The notes beneath the pieces are model-generated. The model searched no databases and had not been told where the DNA came from. It saw only the letters and a list, made by a program, of their open reading frames with translations. Shown here piece after piece: positions 1 through 6,254 of a stretch of DNA of 6,419 nt (position 1 is its first letter; every line of letters begins with the position of its first letter). Source of the stretch: an uncultured Peptococcaceae bacterium (GTDB taxonomy: Bacteria; Bacillota; Peptococcia; Peptococcales; Peptococcaceae); assembly GCA_958451915.1 (NCBI GenBank), contig CAUDRX010000133.1, positions 1 to 6,419 of the forward strand, read 5' to 3'. A program made the position numbers and the translations under genes.

Positions 1-233
1 TTCGACTAATATGCCACGACTACACTTCTTTCATTCGGCTCTGGCATATGAGGCAGAAAGTACGCATCTGCTTGAAAGTTTTTCAATAGATGCTTTCTAA
101 GAGTGGCAGACTTCCGAAAGCTAAAGTTCTAGTAAAATGCAATTACAGGCGCATTGAAACACACTTTATATATCCTACATACGTTTTTGTGCATGTACGG
201 TAAGTATGGCAAGAAGAATCCTCTAATATAATC
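1..233. other. Non-coding or weakly coding region downstream of popT
   Basis: No supported gene lies here. It is visibly more AT-rich in places than the operon. I see no hairpin followed by a T tract on the minus strand, so the operon terminator is either non-canonical or lies further left. On the + strand a frame is open from the edge to TAA at 98-100 (32 codons), which could be the 3' end of a converging gene. However, another + frame is open to about base 89, so the evidence is weak. Several short imperfect stem-loops (51-73, 72-86, 92-121) are present without terminator features. Confidence 0.5.
9..49. repeat. Perfect 8-bp inverted repeat with 25-nt spacer
   Basis: ATATGCCA (9-16) and TGGCATAT (42-49) are exact reverse complements. 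No T tract follows on either strand, so it does not look like a terminator. It could be a hairpin with a large loop, a pair of protein-binding half-sites, or chance. Confidence 0.4.
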
Positions 234-1070
234 TTACGACTCGATCACAGATTCCAGTTTCAGATTGTCCATCCAATTCGCAAACCCAAAACCAACGATA
301 AAAGCAAGCAAACTGACAACAATGTCCGTTACGCCCTTGAACGACGTTGGCAGAATCATGATGATAGATGCGATGACAAAACCTAAGATCAATTTGGTCA
401 CCACTGCGTGGTAATGTTCCAAAAGCCGGTTCATCACGCGCGCCAACAGGAGTACCGTTACTACAAAACCAATCCCTAATGGAATCAATACGCCCATATC
501 AAGATTACCGATACCAGCAGCCATTGGTTGGTACAGTCCCATAAACAGCAACAATGATGAAGAACTCAAGCCTGGTACGATCATGCTCAACCCCCAGATA
601 AAGCCGCAAAAAATGTACCAGCCAAAGTTTGGCGATAGATTACCTTCCATGCCATTTTCCATTACACAGAAAAAGACATAAGCCAACGCCATCGTTATGA
701 CAAAACCTGTCCAGCCTTTTGTTGAATGACTTTCTACAGATGTTTTAAAAAGTCCCGGCATGGTCCCACAGATCAGCCCGGAAAAGAGAGCCATTGCAAT
801 CGATGCATAAGCACTGAAAAAGATCTCCACCGCTTTTGCCAAAAGCACAAATCCGAGAAAGCCTCCGATCAGGATCGGCACAAAAAGCCCTGCATTTTTC
901 TTCATAGAACGAATAGGATGTTCAAAAAAGGCCATCAATGGTTCATAGATGCCAAAAGCCACACAAAGCACTCCACCGCTGACACCCGGAAGGATTGCTC
1001 CCGTCCCGATGATGGCCCCCTGCAGAAGAAGGATCAACCAACGAATATGGCTGCGATTGTTCATCTTCAT
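234..1070 (-). CDS. popT: DUF368 / PopT family polyprenyl-phosphate transporter
   Basis: A 278-residue integral membrane protein with about eight hydrophobic segments. It carries the two related signatures of DUF368 (PF04018): GAILPGVSGGVLCVAFGIYEPL (24-45) and LSMIVPGLSSSSLLLFMGLYQPM (161-183). Their matching spacing (P-G, then G-x-Y twelve residues after the proline) shows the internal duplication of the family, and the segments probably form paired re-entrant or broken helices. DUF368 proteins have been shown to act as undecaprenyl-phosphate translocases that recycle the lipid carrier of peptidoglycan and teichoic acid synthesis across the cytoplasmic membrane. The assignment here rests on family motifs, not on a search. 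The ATG at 1070 has GGAG at 1078-1081 with 7-nt spacing; a second ATG two codons later is too close to be preferred. It is the last gene of the operon in the window and ends with TAA at 236-234. Confidence 0.93.
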   Translation of the reverse strand: MKMNNRSHIRWLILLLQGAIIGTGAILPGVSGGVLCVAFGIYEPLMAFFEHPIRSMKKNAGLFVPILIGGFLGFVLLAKAVEIFFSAYASIAMALFSGLICGTMPGLFKTSVESHSTKGWTGFVITMALAYVFFCVMENGMEGNLSPNFGWYIFCGFIWGLSMIVPGLSSSSLLLFMGLYQPMAAGIGNLDMGVLIPLGIGFVVTVLLLARVMNRLLEHYHAVVTKLILGFVIASIIMILPTSFKGVTDIVVSLLAFIVGFGFANWMDNLKLESVIES

Positions 1071-1092
1071 TTTTACACTCCAATCTTTCTAT

Positions 1093-3012
1093 TTACGCCC
1101 CAGCTTCTGCAGACAGACGATCAACCGCTTCCAGTTCACTTGCCCCCGGCAGAGTCAGCAGATATTCATAAAGACGTGCGGCTAACATGTAACAACTGCC
1201 AGCATCTGCCACTCCTGCAGCCTCGCTAAACTTCTCTGACAGTGTTGCATCAAGGATACTGCGTTCTTCAAGAAAACGGACACTCGAGGTAAAGTCTTCC
1301 GGAACAGCTGAGCCATCAAGTGATGCAATTTTCGCCGCCAGTGCATGCAGCATCTCTTCATTATCAGTCTCTTCGTTCACAGTGATCCGCGGTTCCAATG
1401 CCAGGCCTGATTTCTTCACAGCTGTGTTCATCATGTTCGCAAAACGTGGCCCCGTGACAGCGATATCCAGTCGGTAATCATTGTCATAGCCGCCATCAGC
1501 AAAACCCATACTGCGGATGACCTTGAGCCCTGGATACGCCCAATGGTCCATCACGTCTTCGTGTGTCTGGGTATGCTCAAGACGAGCACCCTGTTCTTCA
1601 AGCAGTGTTTGGATCTCAGTAATGTCAGCGTCACTGGTTAACAGATCGCGCAGCACATGCACGCTGTCATTTTCCAAAGCCACCCTTGCAGCGACGCCGG
1701 CAGCCTGACCGCAGGCCATCCCTGTCGGTACGATGCGTGCAGAGCCAGCTGCCATCGATGTATAACCAGCTGCACGACCGACGATCATAAGTCCATCCAC
1801 AGATTGCGGAATGAGGCTCCCCAATCCGATCTCATATTGATCTGGGAAACCGACAACAGTTCCATAAGTCTGAGTCTTTGTCGCTTGCACATCAACCGGA
1901 TAATTCGTCACTACGATCGCAGCTTCCTGCGGTCTGTTCTCAAGCACATCATCGATCGTCAGCGTATCCTCACAGCGGATATGACGCGTCTCACGCACAT
2001 AAAGCTGTTCAGCTGTATCGACAAGTTCAGCTTTTTCAAAACCCACGCAGTTCTCGTTCATATATTCAACGATCGATGGCAGCTCAGCTTGTCCACGTTC
2101 GATCCCCTGCGCCCTGCTCTCTGCATCCAGTGCATCAACGTCAAAGATGATCAGCGAATTGATCAGCACATCACCATTCGCCTGTCTGGCGATATTAAAG
2201 CCACGCAGGCGCATATTCTCATCCTTCGGCTCATATGCAAAGCCTTCGTCACTGTAGCCCCAGGCCAGATTACCGTTCACGCCACCTTCAGCTGCACTTG
2301 CACCATCCTGCGGGGTCGAAACATACTCGGTGACTGCCTCCCAATCCACACCGGCAAGTCGGAAGACAAGCGTCACACCCATTTCACGATCGCGTTCGCC
2401 GATATCTTCACCTGCAAACGCAAAAGGCACTCCAGCTGCTGCACAGACATCACCATCCGGCGTCGCATCAATAATCACCGGTGCGGAATAGGTGACACGT
2501 TCACCCTCTTCATCAACCACAACCCCTGTGACAGCAGAGCCTGTCATCACAGGTTCCTCGAACTTGCTGTTAACGCGAAGAGTAAGATTTTCCTCGGCAC
2601 TGACCATTTCATAGAACGTATTTTTTGCCGTCGTGATATCAAATCCTGAACCTCCGACCGCATCACTGAATTCTTTAAAGATGCCCTCGATGAGCACGGT
2701 CCCGTCACGGGACTCCGGCACATCAATATAGTTCAGTTCACCAAGAGTATACAGCCCACCCAATGCTTCATCCTGGCAGATAAGCAGAGTATCCAGGCCA
2801 TTTCGTGCAGCTGATATTGCAGCTGATATTCCTTCCGGACTTCCGTCAACGACAATACAGTCATACGAAGTGGGAACATCGGCTTCATTAGTGATCTTAA
2901 TTTCTTCTACCGTTTCTGTCTCGACAGATGTTGTCGTGTCATTGTGACAGCCTGTGAACAAGATACCAGCCGCCAATAAAGCAGCAAGGATAACAAAAAT
3001 TTTTTTCTTCAC
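1093..3012 (-). CDS. Predicted exported FAD-dependent oxidoreductase lipoprotein with SLH-like C-terminus
   Basis: A 639-residue protein. Residues 1-22 form a lipoprotein signal: MKKK, a hydrophobic stretch, then LFTGC with Cys22 as the predicted lipid-modified residue, so it is probably anchored on the outer face of the membrane. A short acidic/Thr-rich linker precedes a FAD_oxidored-type (PF12831-like) domain: YDCIVVDGSPEG (50-61) with the following helix, LGGLYTLGELNYID (84-97), IIDATPDGDVCAAAGVPF (180-197), RETRHI (340-345), and the closing GRAAGYTSMAAGSARIVPTG (412-431). Two of the three glycines of the usual GxGxxG are Asp and Ser here. Residues 488-535 resemble one SLH unit (DHWAYPGLKVI...), and 575-622 may be a second, degraded one. 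The start is GTG, with AAAGGAG 7 nt upstream; it overlaps the whiA stop (GTGA). The fold call is firm, export likely, substrate unknown. DUF368 follows after 22 nt. Confidence 0.85.
   Translation of the reverse strand: MKKKIFVILAALLAAGILFTGCHNDTTTSVETETVEEIKITNEADVPTSYDCIVVDGSPEGISAAISAARNGLDTLLICQDEALGGLYTLGELNYIDVPESRDGTVLIEGIFKEFSDAVGGSGFDITTAKNTFYEMVSAEENLTLRVNSKFEEPVMTGSAVTGVVVDEEGERVTYSAPVIIDATPDGDVCAAAGVPFAFAGEDIGERDREMGVTLVFRLAGVDWEAVTEYVSTPQDGASAAEGGVNGNLAWGYSDEGFAYEPKDENMRLRGFNIARQANGDVLINSLIIFDVDALDAESRAQGIERGQAELPSIVEYMNENCVGFEKAELVDTAEQLYVRETRHIRCEDTLTIDDVLENRPQEAAIVVTNYPVDVQATKTQTYGTVVGFPDQYEIGLGSLIPQSVDGLMIVGRAAGYTSMAAGSARIVPTGMACGQAAGVAARVALENDSVHVLRDLLTSDADITEIQTLLEEQGARLEHTQTHEDVMDHWAYPGLKVIRSMGFADGGYDNDYRLDIAVTGPRFANMMNTAVKKSGLALEPRITVNEETDNEEMLHALAAKIASLDGSAVPEDFTSSVRFLEERSILDATLSEKFSEAAGVADAGSCYMLAARLYEYLLTLPGASELEAVDRLSAEAGA
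2807..2830 (-). repeat. Perfect 12-bp tandem duplication inside the FAD-binding region
   Basis: GCAGCTGATATT occurs twice in direct tandem on the + strand (2807-2818 and 2819-2830). In the lipoprotein gene it encodes ISAAISAA (62-69), the start of the helix directly after the dinucleotide-binding turn. Ala-rich sequence is normal at this spot in the family, so it may be natural low complexity or an old slippage duplication that stays in frame. Confidence 0.9.
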
Positions 3013-3989
3013 TCTGTATCTCCTTTTGTGTCCTCATGATGCTCCACCATCTCCGATTCAAGCTGCATCGCCAACTCTTCCAAACGCCGCATCCGATGGT
3101 TCATCCCAGACTTTCCAACGGGCGGATCCAGGAGCTGGCCAAGATCTTTCAAGCTTTCTTCCGGGTGGTTCAGACGAACTTCTGCCGCTTGCCGGAGTGA
3201 ATCTGGCAGGCGTTCCAAGCCCATACGTGATGCAATAAGATTGATGTGCTGTATCTGACGCTGAGCAGCATCGATCGATTTATTTAGATTAGCCGTTTCA
3301 CAGTTTACCAATCGGTTCACCTGATTACGCACATTCTTCTGAATGCGCGTGTTTTCCAGCGCCATTACTGCTTCGTAAGCCCCGATCAAGGCCAAAAAAT
3401 CACTGATCTGTTCACTTTCCTTTAAATAAACAACAATGCTCTCTTTACGATAGCTCATACGTGGATAGATATTGTAGTTTTCGATCAGATCGATCAGGTG
3501 TCCCGCGTATTCTTCACTTTGCGTCACAATCTCCAGGTGATAGCTGCGTTTCGGATCGGTCATCGATCCCCCGCCAAGAAAGACCCCCCTGATATAAGCA
3601 CGACGCAGAATGTCACTATCTACAAGCTCAACAGGGATTTCCGAGCGAAATAACAGTCCATCACGGTCAACCATACCAAGGGTGTTCAAAAGCACCGGCA
3701 TACGTGTCTGACTCGGAACATCAACCACATAGAGCACATTTTTTTTCAAACGGTTCTGCCGCTGAATCGTCACCTCAGCTTCTACATGAAAAAGTGATTT
3801 AAGCCACGAAAAGACCAACCGTGCCACTGCAGCGTTTTCGCTGACAAGCTGCAAACTGATCTGTCGGCCTGCACCAATAAGAATCGTTCCATCCATCCGT
3901 GCCAAACCTGCCAGAAGAGAAACGCGCTCAGAATCATCCGCATATTCCAGACGAAGCAGTTCATTTTTGATGTCATTGGAAAAGCTCAT
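3009..3989 (-). CDS. whiA: WhiA DNA-binding protein (sporulation/division regulator family)
   Basis: The 326 residues match WhiA along the whole length. Two LAGLIDADG-fold halves cover roughly residues 1-215, including LLAGLARMDGTI (25-36) and AYIRGVFLGGGSM (131-143), without the acidic catalytic residues of homing endonucleases. The C-terminal helix-turn-helix region carries RLVNCETANLNKSIDAAQRQ (226-245), then LPDSLRQAAEVRLNHPEESL (261-280) and DPPVGKSGMNHRMRRLEEL (288-306), followed by an acidic tail. In Streptomyces WhiA drives sporulation septation genes; in B. subtilis it binds DNA and influences division and chromosome segregation rather than acting as a classical regulator. The ATG overlaps the yvcK stop (ATGA), and AGGAGG at 3997-4002 with 7-nt spacing is embedded in the final yvcK codons, so the two are probably translationally coupled. 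The stop overlaps the next gene's GTG. Confidence 0.97.
   Translation of the reverse strand: MSFSNDIKNELLRLEYADDSERVSLLAGLARMDGTILIGAGRQISLQLVSENAAVARLVFSWLKSLFHVEAEVTIQRQNRLKKNVLYVVDVPSQTRMPVLLNTLGMVDRDGLLFRSEIPVELVDSDILRRAYIRGVFLGGGSMTDPKRSYHLEIVTQSEEYAGHLIDLIENYNIYPRMSYRKESIVVYLKESEQISDFLALIGAYEAVMALENTRIQKNVRNQVNRLVNCETANLNKSIDAAQRQIQHINLIASRMGLERLPDSLRQAAEVRLNHPEESLKDLGQLLDPPVGKSGMNHRMRRLEELAMQLESEMVEHHEDTKGDTE
3020..3026 (-). promoter_or_regulatory. Shine-Dalgarno site for the GTG start of the lipoprotein gene
   Basis: AAAGGAG lies 7 nt upstream of the GTG at 3012, inside the last whiA codons. It supports the GTG start, which also yields a complete lipoprotein signal peptide beginning MKKK. 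Confidence 0.8.
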
Positions 3990-5347
3990 CGATATTCCTC
4001 CTCTAGCTGGTGAAAGCGCTTGATATTCTGATGATTCTTGAGCAGACCAGTGCGAAGCTTAAAGCCCTTATCCGAGTATAATGTGCGTAGGATTGCTTCG
4101 GCAAGTTTCCGCGAATCATGATGGTATGGATTCTGATCACTGACCAACGATGTCTCGATAATCTTCGTGTCCATCTTATCAAGCTTGTCATAATCGACCT
4201 CTACACGCACACTCGCCTGGACCAGGATATCTGCCAACTCAATATTGGTCTTTGTCTTCCCATCATCTACCAGCATGTAATCGATCATCTCCGGACAGCT
4301 ATGATCATAGATTGCCTGCAAATGATCTGAGGCAGTATAATCTGAAGTCTCACCTGGCTGTGTGGTAACATTACAGATATAGAAGGTCTTGCACTGACTT
4401 TCCTTGATCGCATCAACCATCTGATGCACGCAAAGGTTCGGGATCACAGAAGTATACAGACTGCCCGGGCCAAGGATGACAGCATCTGCTTCATCGATCG
4501 CTTCTAATACACCCGGCAGAACTTCTGCATAAGGCGGATCTACATAAAGATGACGGATCGGTACTTCTGTCTCGCCAATATTGCATTCCCCCACTAAAGT
4601 AGAACCGTCTGCAAGCTCTGCACGGAGTTCCAGCGGCTCTGTTGTGACAGGAAATACCCGTCCCCCCAAATGCAGTATCTGGTCAATGCTTGAGATAGCT
4701 TCCTGATAGTTACCACTGATATTGGAAAGTGCAACCATCATCAAATTTCCAAGACTGTGTCCTTTCAGACCTTCGCCGCGAGAAAACCGATAATTAAAAA
4801 GTTGCTCCATGATGGCTTCTTCATCTGCCAGCGCAACGATGCAGGAACGGATATCGCCGACTGGGATTCCTCCAAACTCTCGACGCAAGCGGCCACTGCT
4901 GCCGCCATCATCACCAACCGACACAACAGCTGTAAGATTAGAAGTATAATGTTTTAACCCCTTCAGGATCACTGATTGCCCCGTGCCACCACCGATCACC
5001 ACGATCTTCGGCCCAGCTGCAAGGATCTCATCGCGGAAATAATCATCCACCTGAGACCGGCCCTTGGTGATCTTATGGTACTGATTATTGAAATGTGAAA
5101 CAGATATCCCAACAACCAAGATCCCTAAAACAACACAAATAAGACCTTGCCCTATGGACAGGTCTGGAATACTTCTTTGTAAAAAATTCACGAACCCTAC
5201 AACTAACGATTTGGCATATTGGTTGTTGACCATCGACCATAATCCGATAATGATCAGTGCAATCGCCACACCAGCCAATACTGCCCATCGTTTAAGGCCC
5301 AACCCCGGAGAATACCATCGGCGAGTCGTATTCAGTCGAAACTTCAA
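3986..5347 (-). CDS. yvcK: YvcK/GlmR family (CofD-like fold) protein with N-terminal membrane anchor
   Basis: This 453-residue protein consists of a YvcK core from about residue 113 and an extra N-terminal module of about 110 residues. The core shows KIVVIGGGTG (114-123), the VSVGDDGGSSGRLR segment (142-155), KGHSLGN (195-201) and ILGPGSLYTSVIPNL (291-305), all typical of the family. B. subtilis YvcK is cytosolic, about 317 residues, binds UDP-GlcNAc, and promotes GlmS activity (hence GlmR); it is needed for cell shape on gluconeogenic carbon sources. Here two hydrophobic helices (about 21-40 and 66-86) precede the core with basic residues (RR, KR) before the first helix, so the catalytic-fold domain is probably held on the cytoplasmic face of the membrane. 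The start is TTG, fixed by GGGAG 9 nt upstream; the nearby ATGs are out of frame. The stop overlaps the whiA ATG in ATGA. Confidence 0.95.
   Translation of the reverse strand: MKFRLNTTRRWYSPGLGLKRWAVLAGVAIALIIIGLWSMVNNQYAKSLVVGFVNFLQRSIPDLSIGQGLICVVLGILVVGISVSHFNNQYHKITKGRSQVDDYFRDEILAAGPKIVVIGGGTGQSVILKGLKHYTSNLTAVVSVGDDGGSSGRLRREFGGIPVGDIRSCIVALADEEAIMEQLFNYRFSRGEGLKGHSLGNLMMVALSNISGNYQEAISSIDQILHLGGRVFPVTTEPLELRAELADGSTLVGECNIGETEVPIRHLYVDPPYAEVLPGVLEAIDEADAVILGPGSLYTSVIPNLCVHQMVDAIKESQCKTFYICNVTTQPGETSDYTASDHLQAIYDHSCPEMIDYMLVDDGKTKTNIELADILVQASVRVEVDYDKLDKMDTKIIETSLVSDQNPYHHDSRKLAEAILRTLYSDKGFKLRTGLLKNHQNIKRFHQLEEEYR
3997..4002 (-). promoter_or_regulatory. Consensus Shine-Dalgarno site of whiA inside yvcK
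   Basis: A perfect AGGAGG lies 7 nt before the whiA ATG and is itself part of the codons for the Glu-rich C-terminus of YvcK (LEEEYR). Together with the ATGA overlap this points to coupled but strong initiation of whiA. Confidence 0.85.
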
Positions 5348-5356
5348 TGCATTTTG

Positions 5357-5361
5357 CTCCC
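5357..5361 (-). promoter_or_regulatory. Shine-Dalgarno site for the TTG start of yvcK
   Basis: GGGAG lies 9 nt upstream of the TTG at 5347, within the 20-nt rapZ-yvcK gap. ATG codons at 5363 and 5352 are in other frames, and the one at 5352 meets a stop after two codons, so TTG is the supported start. Confidence 0.75.
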
Positions 5362-5367
5362 ATACGA

Positions 5368-6237
5368 TTAATGATCGCGGTGCTTCAAATTGACCGTATA
5401 TCCTGCTTTTTTTAGGTTATCTGCCAGTTCGACAGCTACAGATATGCTGCGATGTTGCCCACCTGTACAGCCAATCGCGATATTAAGGTCCAATCGCCCA
5501 CTTGCTGCATATTGCGGAAGAATCTCACGCATCAGACTACAAAAGCTGCTAAGAAAATGTTTGGCGTCCTCACTGGCAAAAACATAATCACGCACCGCCT
5601 GATCGCGACCAGTCATCGGACGCAGCGCAGGCTCATAAAACGGGTTTTTCAAAAAACGCACATCCATCACGATATCTGCATCGATCGGAATCCCATTTTT
5701 ATAACCAAACGACTGGATATTGACCTGCATATCTTCCTTCTCAGATTCCCAAAGCTTTAGCAGGGCATTTTTAAGATCTGATTTAGACAGATCGGAAGTA
5801 TCGAGAGAGATCGTTGCCAGATCGCGAATACGTGCCAACGCCTTACGTTCCCGCTCGATACCTCCAAGAATCGATCCATCTTCACTGAGAGGATGCTGAC
5901 GTCTCGTTTCTTTGAAGCGATTGACCAGCACTTCATCACTGGCTTCCAGATAAAGGATCGTGTAATCAATCCCCATTACCTTCAGCTTTTCCAGTTGTTC
6001 ATCGATCGATTGGATGAACTGTCCTCCGCGCATATCGATAACAAGGCAGATCTTGTGAATATTGTTTTCCGTCTGCACCACCAATTCTGCCAGACGAGTG
6101 ATCAATGGCGCAGGCAGATTGTCCACGCAAAAATAGCCCATGTCCTCAAAATAATTGCAGGCAGAGCTTTTCCCTGCGCCAGACAGACCTGTCACGATCA
6201 CAAACCGTTTTTCTTCACTGGGTAATAAAGTGCTCAT
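5368..6237 (-). CDS. rapZ: RapZ/YvcJ family RNase adapter, P-loop nucleotide-binding protein
   Basis: A cytosolic protein of 289 residues, normal length for the family. Near the N-terminus a Walker A loop, GLSGAGKS (17-24), is followed by the family signature FEDMGYFCVDNLP (30-42). LVIDMRGGQF (65-74) occupies the Walker B region. The C-terminal half carries FGYKNGIPIDADIVMDVRFL (177-196), NPFY and LRPMTGRD, and the hallmark GCTGGQHRSISVAVELA (256-272), ending in KHRDH. In E. coli, RapZ directs RNase E to the sRNA GlmZ and so controls GlmS; the B. subtilis homologue YvcJ binds and hydrolyses nucleotides and affects competence. The Bacillota RNA target is not established by this sequence. I chose the ATG at 6237 because GGAG lies 6 nt upstream (6244-6247). 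An in-frame GTG at 6258 would add 7 residues but lacks a good binding site. yvcK follows after 20 nt. Confidence 0.96.
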   Translation of the reverse strand: MSTLLPSEEKRFVIVTGLSGAGKSSACNYFEDMGYFCVDNLPAPLITRLAELVVQTENNIHKICLVIDMRGGQFIQSIDEQLEKLKVMGIDYTILYLEASDEVLVNRFKETRRQHPLSEDGSILGGIERERKALARIRDLATISLDTSDLSKSDLKNALLKLWESEKEDMQVNIQSFGYKNGIPIDADIVMDVRFLKNPFYEPALRPMTGRDQAVRDYVFASEDAKHFLSSFCSLMREILPQYAASGRLDLNIAIGCTGGQHRSISVAVELADNLKKAGYTVNLKHRDH

Positions 6238-6243
6238 GGTACG

Positions 6244-6247
6244 CTCC
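6244..6247 (-). promoter_or_regulatory. Shine-Dalgarno site deciding the rapZ start
   Basis: GGAG sits 6 nt before the ATG at 6237. It would lie inside the coding region if the upstream GTG at 6258 were used, so it favours the 289-residue form of RapZ. Confidence 0.75.
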
Positions 6248-6254
6248 AAAAAGA

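Noticed and set aside
72..86. TTGAAA-GTT-TTTCAA hairpin as operon terminator
   Set aside because: The stem is AT-rich with only six pairs, and no T tract follows it on the minus strand.
92..121. GCTTTC…GAAAGC stem-loop as operon terminator
   Set aside because: It has six outer pairs with a weak interior and no following T tract on either strand; it may be chance.
227..232. TATAAT as a -10 element on the + strand
   Set aside because: No -35-like hexamer lies 16-18 nt upstream, and the promoter would read antisense into popT.
726..1229. A 167-codon open frame on the + strand across the oxidoreductase–popT junction
   Set aside because: It runs antisense over two well-supported genes and their ribosome binding site, and has low-complexity composition with many His, Lys, Gln and Cys.
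1657..2649. A 330-codon open frame on the + strand
   Set aside because: It lies wholly opposite the oxidoreductase gene, whose motifs are clear. Its translation is rich in His, Cys, Arg and Ile with no recognisable domain, as expected for an antisense frame.
3009..3989. WhiA as a LAGLIDADG homing endonuclease or mobile element
   Set aside because: The fold is shared, but the acidic catalytic residues are missing and the C-terminal WhiA helix-turn-helix motifs are complete.
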